Part shown: positions 52,801-60,829 of the stretch, piece by piece | Numbering within the stretch: position 1 is the stretch's first letter | Layout of the letters: each line of letters opens with the position of its first letter | Origin: Saprospiraceae bacterium | GTDB lineage: Bacteria; Bacteroidota; Bacteroidia; Chitinophagales; Saprospiraceae | NCBI GenBank assembly: GCA_020631235.1 | Contig: JAHDHQ010000015.1 | Coordinates: 45,463-109,462, forward strand | DNA length: 64,000 bases | Reading direction: 5' to 3' | Notes under the pieces: generated by a model | The model's database searches: none | The model's input: only the letters and a program-made list of their open reading frames with translations | What the model was told of the DNA's origin: nothing | Made by a program: the position numbers and the translations under genes

Positions 52801-53589
52801 GAAACTTCTTGGGCAATTATAAATGAGAGCAATGGAGAATTTGTAGCATCAGGAGGATTGAGTAGTGGAGATACTTTCTATAGTGAAGATATATGTGTAA
52901 ACTATGGATCATGCTATGTTCTTTATGTTTATGATGCCTATTCTGATGGTATCTGCTGTTTCTTCGGAGAAGGGAACTTCTCTTTACTTAATGCGGCCGG
53001 AGAAGAATTACTATTTAACGACGGAGATTTTGGTGCAGAAGCGGTAGAGCCGTTCTGTCCAGGTGGTGATTGTTTACTAAATGCTGATATCGAAACTATA
53101 GAAGCATCTTCGGAATTTGCCACAGATGGTAGTATTATCATTAATGCAAGTAATGGAGAAGCCCCTTACGAGTACAGCATAAATGGTGGTCAAAGTTTTG
53201 TAAGTACCAATACATTTGACAATTTGATTGTGGGTGAATATGAAGTGGTGGTTAGAGATGCCAGCGAAAATTGCACCTATGAACAAACGATCGAACTAGG
53301 ATTTATCACTAGTAATGACAACATAGATATTACAAGCAAAATTACCTTAGCTCCTAATCCTACAAATGGAGAGTTTGTAGTAAGTGCAACTGCATTGGAC
53401 CATATAACAGATGATATCCAAATAAAAGTGTTTAATAGCCTCGGCAAACTTATTATACAGGATGCCCTAAAGCTAGAAAATGGAAACACAAAAACAACGC
53501 TTAGCCTTAATAATCAGGCTGCTGGTCACTATTATGTAAAGTGTTATAACAAACACTTTGAGTCTAATTTTAAGTTATTTAAGATATAA
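49876..53589 (+). CDS. T9SS-exported protein with phosphohistidine and PPDK-type ATP-binding domains
   Basis: The 1237-aa protein has a signal peptide (about 1-22) and a DTDFDNIDDISE calcium-loop-like motif (about 102-114). A phosphohistidine swivel motif (TPLSHVNLRA, H353) precedes a PEP-synthase/PPDK N-terminal ATP-binding domain (about 435-740). Its expected residues are present: K445 in FGAKCANVATM, R542 in VRSSTNNEDLPGFSGAG, E718 in MDIEYK, and Q731/R733 in KQARPW. Two CARDB-like sandwiches (about 757-850 and 855-957), a Cys-rich DGICC module (about 960-1061), an SprB-like repeat (about 1062-1142) and a T9SS sorting domain (about 1155-1237) follow. The His-before-ATP-domain order is that of glucan water dikinase, and the PEP-binding TIM barrel is absent. 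An ATP-dependent dikinase exported outside the cell is unexpected; its substrate is unknown. Confidence 0.85.
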   Translation: MIKRHLTLTIIITCLTQVLWGQANVPILSYDVNNLGQVQLEINGSSDKYYMLTAQHAPNFDYETITSMTLGVDGSMIISEPLEAYDLERYRVTEFDVNAPADTDFDNIDDISEFNDMPTKAPLNYAREIPIIDGTASIPTPEVFSELGVVSTNIPWAPFLNNQEFVKFAIVNQSSDEPEIYFINSNTHYIHADFLNTINVDQFGDDVTTGEIVYNPNVVHPNGAFGSYSFNYSFGDAFNFETTRTTFELLARNMPFLDNNFQHFISSNSENQHNNFYADDFVGSRINVVFESEFFEDVDYLPFNQAEGYGFFRQMTLDENPNSRDIVLYDALPNSLPRVGGIITSVIQTPLSHVNLRAIQDNVPNAYINEPLEIDSIANLLGKYIYYKVEQEQYFIREASLEEVNEWYEKLRPTEDQIPERDLSQTDILPLDEIEFEMSNAFGAKCANVATMRDFGFPEGTIPNGFGIPFYYYDEFMKFNGFYEDAQEMLNDPDFKTDLETRIDMLDDFRKDIRDGDMPQWMLDNLQIMHDAFPEGTSVRVRSSTNNEDLPGFSGAGLYTSKTQHPDEGHMSKSVKQVYASMWNFRAYDERDFYRVDHFIAAMGLLCHPNYNEEKSNGVGVSIDPIYQTAETFYLNTQVGEFLITNPDENSIPEEILLSENADQGYFVLRYSNLVEDGELVMEDIYLDQLREYLRVIHDEFAILYNVVGAEGFGMDIEYKVTAEDQLIIKQARPWVSFWAEINANFDLAVQEISQPVSSASLGEEEYISATVANEGLRNMSNFELSLLVDGEVVETIEIADEIATQESKEYQFATPQDLSEIGDYNIGAAVYHPEDGFDRNDTLQTIVSKVHLLEGGLTIIDSQAKCGEEVEVTALVNNYGEESFYNTKIEVVSNGVAVDIVEYTFNIPSFTEVEIDITVTENLMADNNVIELNLISLNDVTDAIPDNNTDSAAVSLETEFDIVTLVINPDNYPEETSWAIINESNGEFVASGGLSSGDTFYSEDICVNYGSCYVLYVYDAYSDGICCFFGEGNFSLLNAAGEELLFNDGDFGAEAVEPFCPGGDCLLNADIETIEASSEFATDGSIIINASNGEAPYEYSINGGQSFVSTNTFDNLIVGEYEVVVRDASENCTYEQTIELGFITSNDNIDITSKITLAPNPTNGEFVVSATALDHITDDIQIKVFNSLGKLIIQDALKLENGNTKTTLSLNNQAAGHYYVKCYNKHFESNFKLFKI

Positions 53590-53610
53590 GTTTAATAGAA
53601 ATGCTTAATG

Positions 53611-53647
53611 ATAGCTGGACAGTGCGATACTGTTCAGCTATTTTTTT
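53611..53647 (+). terminator. strong intrinsic terminator
   Basis: A 13-bp stem, ATAGCTGGACAGT with its complement (one G-U pair), has a 5-nt loop and a run of seven T. It lies 21 bp after the stop of the dikinase-like gene, which is therefore transcribed alone. Confidence 0.9.
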
Positions 53648-53781
53648 GTCCAATGTTGTGTTTATTATTAATCATTTCATCCTATCAACAATTGGGATTA
53701 ATGGTGTGACTTTGTACAAACATATGAGCAAAATGAATTATATATTCAATCAATTTATATACACACTTTAGCCAATAAGTA

Positions 53782-53789
53782 TATCTTTG
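53782..53789 (+). promoter_or_regulatory. Bacteroidota -7 promoter element of the SulP gene
   Basis: TATCTTTG followed by CGCG is an exact TAnnTTTG match, 27 nt upstream of ATG 53817. Because it overlaps the earlier in-frame TTG, it argues for the later ATG as the real start. Confidence 0.5.
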
Positions 53790-53816
53790 CGCGCTTTTGC
53801 ACCTAACTGGGAACTT

Positions 53817-55430
53817 ATGACTGCGTGGATTAAAAATATTACTGCCAAACCAAAAGATGACATTTTATCTGGACTTACTGTAGCTTTAGCTTTGGTACCT
53901 GAAGCTGTAGCTTTTGCTTTTGTAGCAGGACTAGATCCGATGGTAGGTCTTTATGGAGCATTTATCATGGGTATCATAACTTCCGTTTTTGGAGGTAGAC
54001 CTGGCATGATTTCGGGTGCAACAGGTGCTATGGCGGTAGTCATGGTCCATATGATTCAAGAAGGCAATGCTGTCGGCTTAGCCTTAGATAATGCTATCCC
54101 TAACTTAGGGCTCCAATGGTTGCTAATCACGCTATTAATTGTAGGAGTTATACAGATTGCTGGTGGCATATTTCGATTAGGAAAATTTGTTAGGTTAATC
54201 CCTCACCCGGTGATGATGGGATTTGTAAATGGTTTGGCAATTGTGATTTTTCTTTCACAATTAGGTATGTTTAAAACAACAAAAAACGGAATAAGCACAT
54301 GGCTAGAGGGTTCAGCTTTATACATTATGCTTGCTTTAGTGGGATTGACCATGCTTATAATGCACTTTCTACCAAAATTGACAAAAAAAATACCTTCAGC
54401 TTTAGCGGCAATCGTCATTGTTGCTGCCATCACAATTCTTGGCAATATAGATGTTCCTACTGTGGGTTCATTTATTAGAGACAATGGTGGTTCAGGTTTA
54501 AGCGGAGGTTTACCTACATTTCAAACTCAATTATTTTCAATGTTTGCAACAGTGGGACCACATTGGAAGCTCATCGTTTCCACAGCTTTCATTTTAGCTG
54601 CTGTAGGATTGATAGAGTCCTTAATGACTTTAAACCTTGTAGACGAGCTAACAGAGACCAGAGGTAGTGGAAATCGAGAATGTGTTGCACAAGGTGTGGG
54701 TAATATGTTAAGTGGTTTATTTGGAGGTATGGGTGGATGTGCTATGATCGGCCAATCTATTATCAATGTCAACTCAGGAGGTAGAGGAAGATTATCTGGA
54801 ATTGTAGCTGCTTTAACTTTATTAAGTTTTGTATTATTTGGAGCGACCTTAATAGAACAGATACCTATTGCGGCCTTAGTGGGTGTTATGTTTATGGTAG
54901 TTATAGGCACCTTTGCATGGAGTAGTTTTAGGATATTAAATAAAATACCGCTTGCAGATGCTATCGTCCTTATCGCCGTTTCTGTAATTACCGTTTGGCA
55001 AGATTTAGCCATTGCAGTAATTGCTGGAGTCATCATGTCTGCCTTGGTTTTTGCTTGGAAGAATGCGACCATGATTAGAGCACGAAAAAGAATGAAAGAT
55101 GATGGAACAAAGGTTTATGAAATTTGGGGACCATTATTTTTTGGTTCGATACAAAATTTCAACTCAAAATTTGATGTTAAAAATGATCCTGATAAAGTCG
55201 AAATAGATTTTATAGAATCTAAAGTGAGTGATCATTCCGGAATAGAAGCATTACGGGGAATAGCCAACAAATACTTGGATGCAGGAAAACAAATTAATCT
55301 GGTACATTTAAGTCCTGAGTGCAAAACCTTACTTATAAAAGCTAATCCAAAGTGGCAAAATTACATTATTAACAATATAGATGACCCAAGATACTATGTA
55401 GTTACTGACACCTTGGATGTCGAAGTTTAG
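53817..55430 (+). CDS. SulP-family anion transporter with STAS domain
   Basis: The 537-aa transporter has about 10-14 membrane segments. It starts with KPKDDILSGLTVALALVPEAVAFAFVAGLDPM, the SulP signature region, and includes SGATGAMAVVM, LIPHPVMMGFVNGLAIVIF and the helix with ANMFSGLFGGMGGCAMIGQS-like sequence. A C-terminal STAS domain (about 440-537, EIDFIESKVSDHSGIEALRGIANKY) ends the protein. SulP proteins carry sulfate, bicarbonate or other anions by proton or sodium symport; which anion cannot be read here. The STAS motif DHSGIEAL, where anti-sigma-factor antagonists carry a phosphorylatable Ser, is present. It has its own promoter, and the operon downstream is on the opposite strand. 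Confidence 0.93.
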   Translation: MTAWIKNITAKPKDDILSGLTVALALVPEAVAFAFVAGLDPMVGLYGAFIMGIITSVFGGRPGMISGATGAMAVVMVHMIQEGNAVGLALDNAIPNLGLQWLLITLLIVGVIQIAGGIFRLGKFVRLIPHPVMMGFVNGLAIVIFLSQLGMFKTTKNGISTWLEGSALYIMLALVGLTMLIMHFLPKLTKKIPSALAAIVIVAAITILGNIDVPTVGSFIRDNGGSGLSGGLPTFQTQLFSMFATVGPHWKLIVSTAFILAAVGLIESLMTLNLVDELTETRGSGNRECVAQGVGNMLSGLFGGMGGCAMIGQSIINVNSGGRGRLSGIVAALTLLSFVLFGATLIEQIPIAALVGVMFMVVIGTFAWSSFRILNKIPLADAIVLIAVSVITVWQDLAIAVIAGVIMSALVFAWKNATMIRARKRMKDDGTKVYEIWGPLFFGSIQNFNSKFDVKNDPDKVEIDFIESKVSDHSGIEALRGIANKYLDAGKQINLVHLSPECKTLLIKANPKWQNYIINNIDDPRYYVVTDTLDVEV

Positions 55431-55486
55431 TAATCTGAGATGTGAGTGGCAAAATAAGTTATGATGTCTTCCAATAAATCTTTGGC

Positions 55487-57535
55487 TTAATTCACTAAGA
55501 TCTCATCCACAAAAACCCATGAATCACCACCTGGACTTTCATGCCATGATGGATTTTTAAGAATATTCTCAATGTCTATTTTTAAATACTGAGCCTTTTG
55601 TTTTGGAAAGGTGATTTCAAAATAGTTTTGCTGGACTCCTTTATGTTCGATAATGTCTATATCTAGTTTATTTACTTTTTTATATTGATTACCATCTGAA
55701 GACAAAGAGACCATAATCGAAGCAGGATAAAAAATCCAAGATCTTGTATCGCTGAGACAGCTAACGAAAACACGATTTATTTCCTCAGGCTTGCTGAGAT
55801 GGAGGAAACTAGTCATATGTTCGCCTTGATAAGCTAACCAATCACCACTTTTAAAATCCAAAATACTCTCTTTTTGATCGATCAGTTTTTCTTCATTACC
55901 TCCATATTGAGCAGCAGGTTTTGAAGAAAGGGTAACACTATTTACCTTTTGCGTTTTTTTAATGAACTGCTTTTTAATCGGCTCGCTCTTTTGCCAGCCC
56001 TGTTTATATGCAATCAAGCTTAATGGAGAAGTGTCATGCAATACAAGCGATTCCCCAAATACTAAATCGGTGGAATCAGGAATGCTTCCATCAAGGGTAT
56101 AGTATACCTTAGTGCCTTGTATATTCTGCTGTATTTCTATGCTTATAGAATCCTCGAAAAGCCTTTGTTTGTTCACAATCACAGGAGGATTCAAAGCAGA
56201 CGATTTGAAAACTTTTTTATCGATACCTGTGATTATATTTAGCTTGGGTTTGTCGTTTTGCAATTGTTGGATGCCTTTTTGGTCAATCTTTGTTTGCCAC
56301 ACATATAGGTTTTCTAAACCGCTTAGCTGTTTTAGAAATTTTATTGCATCATTGGTGATGCCCGTTTTATACAGATTTAATGTTTTCAATGCCATCAAAC
56401 CATTAAAGCTTTTTAAATCTTCATCTGTAATATTAGTGCCTGTAAGCCGTATTTTATTCAGGTTTTTATATTCCTTTAGTTGGCGAAAGAAAGCATTTGA
56501 AAGTTGACTATCAGAAAGATCTAATTCTTTGATATTTCGATTTATTTGTCTTAAAGCTTTGAGCTGTTTTTTGCTTATACTTGGTTGATTTTTTAAGGAA
56601 ATAGAAACCAACGGAGATACATTATTGATACCTGTGACGCGGATATCCAGATCAAGAAGTTTATTCACTGCTTTATTAGTAAGTATTTTTAAGTTTGCTG
56701 TGTCGAGATTCGTTTGATTCTTCGTGTATTTCTTCAGCACAGATTGTATACTATCTGGAGTTTCTTTACTAACAACAAAACAATCTTTACAAGGATCCAA
56801 TCTTGTCCACCAATCTAAAATAGCAATGATTTCCTCAGTTAAAACACTTTTACCTTTTGGAGGCATATGCAACTCATCATCCAAGGGTAAGTGTATCCGA
56901 TAACTCAAAAGACTTAATTCATTATTTACTCGATCAAATAAAGAGCCTGAGTTACCACCTTTAATTATTCCATCCCAAGTACTTAAATCCAATTCACCTT
57001 TCTTCTTGCTTGTTCTGTGACAAGATGTGCAATGCTTGTTCAGAATCGGCTTTACCACATCTGTGTATGCAACTAATTCATTTATAGATTGGACTTGCTT
57101 TATTTCCTTTTTTTTGCCAATGTTGCTTTTAAAAAGAAAATCAGCTCCATGTGTCAGCACTCCTCCATGGTGACCTGTACCCACCATTAAGCCAATGGCA
57201 GCCAAAAATAAAATAGGCGTAATCATGGCATGAAGCTTCTTACTCTTGTATGTAATTACTAGCAACAACAATGTAGAAGTGGTCGAGAAACCTAACACTT
57301 TGTGCCACCATAATGTATCCACATCATAGGATCCTTCTTGGGCCAAAAACCAGCCAGATGCTACAGAAAAAACAGCCGTTGCAAAACACATCATCAAACC
57401 TAAGTAAATGGATTGTCGGTATTGAATACGCTTGTTTTTACGGTTAACAAACATTAAAATACCCACAAAAAATAAGATACCAATTGGTAGGTGTACAAAC
57501 AATGGATGCAACTTATGAAAGTAGATAAACCACAT
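55487..57535 (-). CDS. membrane cytochrome c with leucine-rich repeats and discoidin-like end
   Basis: The 682-aa protein has four N-terminal transmembrane helices (about 5-145, DUF2231-like: LHPLFVHLPIGILFFVG). A planctomycete-type cytochrome c domain follows, with one haem site CTSCH (about residue 168) and the segment MPPKGKSVLTEEIIAILDWW. Leucine-rich repeats (about 310-440, LKALRQINRNIKELDLSDSQ and following) and an FN3-associated/chitobiase-like segment (about 450-525, YYTLDGSIPDSTD) come next. The C-terminus (about 550-682) is discoidin-like, with WIFYPASIMVSL and WVFVDEILVN. It is the last gene of the five-gene operon. Its start overlaps the previous stop by 1 bp. It probably receives electrons from the operon's other c-type cytochrome. 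Confidence 0.88.
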   Translation of the reverse strand: MWFIYFHKLHPLFVHLPIGILFFVGILMFVNRKNKRIQYRQSIYLGLMMCFATAVFSVASGWFLAQEGSYDVDTLWWHKVLGFSTTSTLLLLVITYKSKKLHAMITPILFLAAIGLMVGTGHHGGVLTHGADFLFKSNIGKKKEIKQVQSINELVAYTDVVKPILNKHCTSCHRTSKKKGELDLSTWDGIIKGGNSGSLFDRVNNELSLLSYRIHLPLDDELHMPPKGKSVLTEEIIAILDWWTRLDPCKDCFVVSKETPDSIQSVLKKYTKNQTNLDTANLKILTNKAVNKLLDLDIRVTGINNVSPLVSISLKNQPSISKKQLKALRQINRNIKELDLSDSQLSNAFFRQLKEYKNLNKIRLTGTNITDEDLKSFNGLMALKTLNLYKTGITNDAIKFLKQLSGLENLYVWQTKIDQKGIQQLQNDKPKLNIITGIDKKVFKSSALNPPVIVNKQRLFEDSISIEIQQNIQGTKVYYTLDGSIPDSTDLVFGESLVLHDTSPLSLIAYKQGWQKSEPIKKQFIKKTQKVNSVTLSSKPAAQYGGNEEKLIDQKESILDFKSGDWLAYQGEHMTSFLHLSKPEEINRVFVSCLSDTRSWIFYPASIMVSLSSDGNQYKKVNKLDIDIIEHKGVQQNYFEITFPKQKAQYLKIDIENILKNPSWHESPGGDSWVFVDEILVN

Positions 57536-58317
57536 TAGCGAACCGCAATTTCATCAATAAAAAACCAAGGTTTCGTTCCTTGACCTGGATGACCCTGAGG
57601 AATGGAATCCATGTGTATTTCTATATTAGCTTTTGACAAAGTATCAGCTATGGTCAAATCAAAAAATTGATTTTGTGGTGATGCATAATCAAACATAGTA
57701 CTCTTAGAACTATCAATTATGGTAGACGAATTAGCTTGAATCATAATGCTCGAAGGTGGAAAGATCCATCCATTTATATCTATTAAAGTACTCAAACTTA
57801 TTCGTTCGACAAAAACTGGTGCTCCAAAGTCTAATCCCAGATAAATAGTCCCAGATCGGAAAGCAATCCATGCTGGATCAGAATAGCTCTCCGATGCTTT
57901 TTTTAAATCATTTAATATTTTTAATCCTTGCTCGTTATAAGGTGCTTTAGGCAATGAACTCAAAGTGTCTAAATGATAAGGAACAAGGGCTTGTCTACAA
58001 TTTAGCCTGGTGATTTCGCTTTCTTTATATGCAAGATGATCAGCTCTAAACAACAATCTGGCATCTTCATCTACTTTTAGACTGTCTTCAAATATGGATT
58101 CGTTTTCTGAACCTTGAGCAACATTGGACCAAAAAATATCAGCCTCTGATATGGGTTTTATTCCTTTTATGATAGCACAATCTTTAAAAAAAACAGAGTC
58201 AATGTGCATTTTCGGAGAAGCTAGCATTACTTCTTCACTCTGTAAATATCTAGGTTCATCCAGCACTATACAAGAGGAGATCGAGAAACACAATATCAAA
58301 TAAAATATACTTCTCAT
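57535..58317 (-). CDS. discoidin-like lipoprotein of the operon
   Basis: The 260-aa protein has a lipoprotein signal (Cys16 in SISSC). Its C-terminal domain (about 145-260) shares motifs with the end of the downstream gene product, such as WIFPPSSIMIQ against WIFYPASIMVS, and a final WFFIDEIAV against WVFVDEILV. The pair therefore contains homologous carbohydrate-binding-like (F5/8-type) modules. The N-terminal half has Cys and acidic stretches but no recognised domain. It overlaps its neighbours by 1 and 4 bp, so it is translationally coupled within the operon. It is likely outer-membrane or periplasmic; a glycan-binding role is inferred from the domain type only. Confidence 0.72.
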   Translation of the reverse strand: MRSIFYLILCFSISSCIVLDEPRYLQSEEVMLASPKMHIDSVFFKDCAIIKGIKPISEADIFWSNVAQGSENESIFEDSLKVDEDARLLFRADHLAYKESEITRLNCRQALVPYHLDTLSSLPKAPYNEQGLKILNDLKKASESYSDPAWIAFRSGTIYLGLDFGAPVFVERISLSTLIDINGWIFPPSSIMIQANSSTIIDSSKSTMFDYASPQNQFFDLTIADTLSKANIEIHMDSIPQGHPGQGTKPWFFIDEIAVR

Positions 58318-59336
58318 ACCCTAACTAACTTTATCGGATAAGACCTTCCAGCATTCCACTGAGCCACATAAATATTCTCATCATTATCTATACAAACATC
58401 ATGTGGATGACTAAAGACTTTCACAGATTGTCTCATTTGGTTTAATATTCCATCTTTGTAAACTGGCTCATGACCTCCAGGTGCTGAAATCAGTTGATTG
58501 TTTTTATCCAATATTGAAATGAAACCTGAGGCTGCCTTTCCATTACCAGACCAAATCGTTGCCAAATAAACTTGATCTCCTTTGATAACTGGTCGACAAA
58601 TGTAAGCCCCAGGCAAAAATATTACATCAAGAAGACGGCCTGATAGACTAAATCGTTTTAGTTGATTCTTCATTCGGTCAGCTATGAGCAAGCTGGGTTG
58701 TTTTGCGGATCTATAATCCAAACATATACCATGTGCATTATCTAAATTTCTATCAAATGGACCTTTCCCACCAAATACACCTTTTAGTCTATTGCTTGAG
58801 TCATAAACTAAAATATGTTGCAAACCATATCCATCACTTACATATACATTGCCTTCGTCGTCTATACAAGTTTCTGTTGGCAAATATTGTTCGACCGATT
58901 CATAATTAATACAATTTGGGAAAGGCAATTCCATGATTTCTTTTCCTTTCAACGTTGTTTTGAATACTGCATGGCGGCTAATATCCGTAATGTATAAAAA
59001 CTCTTCTCCACCCTCATCTTTGATACTTAGTCCATGTGCCCCTGGATACTGAGTACCCCAAGCATCTAGCAGCTTGCCTTTCTGACTGTATACAAGCACA
59101 TTGTTTTTTGTGTGATTTGTCAGCAGATAAATCCGTCCTTTCTTGTCAATAACCATTTCATGACAATCATTTACAGGATATTTGACAGCATTAAGTTTGC
59201 CCCATTCAGCGTCAACTTTATACTTAAAGTCGCCGTGACCTATTATAAGATCCTTTTGACTATACTCTTGAAAAAGAGGCATTTGGAGGGCAGCGAATCC
59301 AAGGCTACAGTTTATGACAAAACTTCTTCTATCCAT
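58314..59336 (-). CDS. NHL-like beta-propeller protein
   Basis: The 340-aa protein starts MDRRSFVINCSLGFAAL, a Tat-like signal with RR. It has six NHL-like blades, each with strands such as HEMVIDKKGRIYLLTNH, TETCIDDEGNVYVSDGYG, HGICLDYRSAKQPSLLIADR and HDVCIDNDENIYVAQWN. These form a six-bladed propeller like peptidyl-glycine lyase or SMP-30-like proteins. A lyase or binding role is possible; metal-binding His/Tyr residues were not mapped. It overlaps both neighbours in the operon by 4 and 1 bp. Predicted to be exported folded, because of the Tat-like signal. Confidence 0.82.
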   Translation of the reverse strand: MDRRSFVINCSLGFAALQMPLFQEYSQKDLIIGHGDFKYKVDAEWGKLNAVKYPVNDCHEMVIDKKGRIYLLTNHTKNNVLVYSQKGKLLDAWGTQYPGAHGLSIKDEGGEEFLYITDISRHAVFKTTLKGKEIMELPFPNCINYESVEQYLPTETCIDDEGNVYVSDGYGLQHILVYDSSNRLKGVFGGKGPFDRNLDNAHGICLDYRSAKQPSLLIADRMKNQLKRFSLSGRLLDVIFLPGAYICRPVIKGDQVYLATIWSGNGKAASGFISILDKNNQLISAPGGHEPVYKDGILNQMRQSVKVFSHPHDVCIDNDENIYVAQWNAGRSYPIKLVRV

Positions 59337-60817
59337 TAGCTAATGATATCATTTACAACATGACCTTCTACATCGGTTAATCTAAATCTCCTTCCTTGAT
59401 GTTTATACACAAGTTTTTCGTGATCGATGCCCATCTGGTGTAAAATCGTGGCTTGAAAATCATGCACATGGACTGGATTTTTTGTGATATTATAACCAAA
59501 CTCATCGGTTTCTCCATATACCATACCTGGTTTAATACCACCACCTGCCATCCAAATAGTAAAACACCTTGGATGGTGATCTCTGCCATAGTTCGTTTGG
59601 CTTAATGTACCTTGTGAGTAGTTTGTTCGTCCAAATTCCCCGCCCCAAATCACGAGTGTATCATCCAACAATCCACGTTGCTTTAAATCCATCACTAAAG
59701 CTGCCGAAGCCTGATCGACATCTTTAGCCTGTCCTTTAATTTGACTAGGCAAATCAAAATGAGCATCCCAGCCCATATGATATAATTGTATAAAACGAAC
59801 ACCTTTTTCGGCTAAGCGTCGGGCAAGTATACAATTAGCCGCGTAGCTTCCTGGTCGAGTAGAATCAGGGCCATACATCTGATAAATATAATCTGGTTCA
59901 TCATCAATACTCATAACATCTGGCACCGAATTTTGCATTCGATAGGCCATCTCATATTGAGCCATTCTGCTAGCTATTTCTGGATCACCATACTCTTGGT
60001 ACTGCTTATTATTTAGAGCATCCAGATAGTCTAGCATTTTACGGCGGTTTACTCTATTTATGCCTGCAGGGTCATTTAAATATAAGACCGGATCTTTAGC
60101 AGATCTGAACTGAACACCTTGATGGAGTGAATGTAAAAAACCATTTCCCCAAAGTCTCGAATAAAGCGGTTGGCCTTGAGGGCGTCCAGTCCCTCTTGAT
60201 AATAATACGGTAAAAGCTGGGAGATCTTCATTTTCACTACCCATCCCATAACTCATCCAAGCTCCCATACTCGGTCGTCCTGGCTGCTGAGATCCTGTTT
60301 GGAAAAAAGTGATTGCAGGATCATGGTTGATGGCTTCTGTATACATCGATCTGACAACACACAAATCGTCAGCAATTTTCGAGGTATATGGCAGTAAATC
60401 ACTAAACCAAGCACCGCTTTGACCATACTGTTTAAAGGGAAACATTTTACCTGATCCTACAAGTGGGAAAGACTCCTGCCCTGAAGACATTCCAGTTAAT
60501 CGTTGGCCATTTCGTATGGATGAAGGCAAATTAGTTCCACGTCTTTTATCTAAAAGTGGTTTATAATCAAATAATTCTAATTGTGAGGGTCCACCGCTTT
60601 GAAAAAGATAAATTACACGCTTAGCTTGTGCCGGATGATGCAATTTATTTAAAACCCCTTTAATCCCTTTATTTTCTGTGATGATTCCATCCTTACCCTT
60701 AGAAAAGAAAGACATACCTAGTAAACCTGATAAAGCCGCAGTCCCTATCCCTATAGCACTTTTTCCTAGAAATGCGCGTCGATTAAGCTGAAGTGATCTT
60801 TCTTCGAATGGGTTCAT
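59336..60817 (-). CDS. DUF1501 protein with Tat signal
   Basis: The 493-aa protein carries a twin-arginine signal (NRRAFLGKSAIGIGTAALSGLLG, about 12-34) and the DUF1501 fold, an alkaline-phosphatase-superfamily, sulfatase-like domain. Motifs include QSGGPSQLELFDYKP, MYTEAINHDPAITFFQTGSQQPGRPSMGAWMSYGMGSEN and LVIWGGEFGRTNYSQG with DHHPRCFTIWMAGGGIKPG at the end. The Asp/His residues that could bind metal (GRDHHPRC) are present. Many planctomycete genomes pair DUF1501 with DUF1549/DUF1553 genes, exactly as here. The biochemical role has not been established in general; hydrolysis of phosphate or sulfate esters is suggested only by fold. Confidence 0.9.
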   Translation of the reverse strand: MNPFEERSLQLNRRAFLGKSAIGIGTAALSGLLGMSFFSKGKDGIITENKGIKGVLNKLHHPAQAKRVIYLFQSGGPSQLELFDYKPLLDKRRGTNLPSSIRNGQRLTGMSSGQESFPLVGSGKMFPFKQYGQSGAWFSDLLPYTSKIADDLCVVRSMYTEAINHDPAITFFQTGSQQPGRPSMGAWMSYGMGSENEDLPAFTVLLSRGTGRPQGQPLYSRLWGNGFLHSLHQGVQFRSAKDPVLYLNDPAGINRVNRRKMLDYLDALNNKQYQEYGDPEIASRMAQYEMAYRMQNSVPDVMSIDDEPDYIYQMYGPDSTRPGSYAANCILARRLAEKGVRFIQLYHMGWDAHFDLPSQIKGQAKDVDQASAALVMDLKQRGLLDDTLVIWGGEFGRTNYSQGTLSQTNYGRDHHPRCFTIWMAGGGIKPGMVYGETDEFGYNITKNPVHVHDFQATILHQMGIDHEKLVYKHQGRRFRLTDVEGHVVNDIIS

Positions 60818-60829
60818 GTTCTTTTCTTT

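Noticed and set aside
53787..53816. TTG start giving the SulP transporter ten extra residues
   Set aside because: It overlaps the exact -7 element TATCTTTG, so it would not be transcribed as part of the mRNA.
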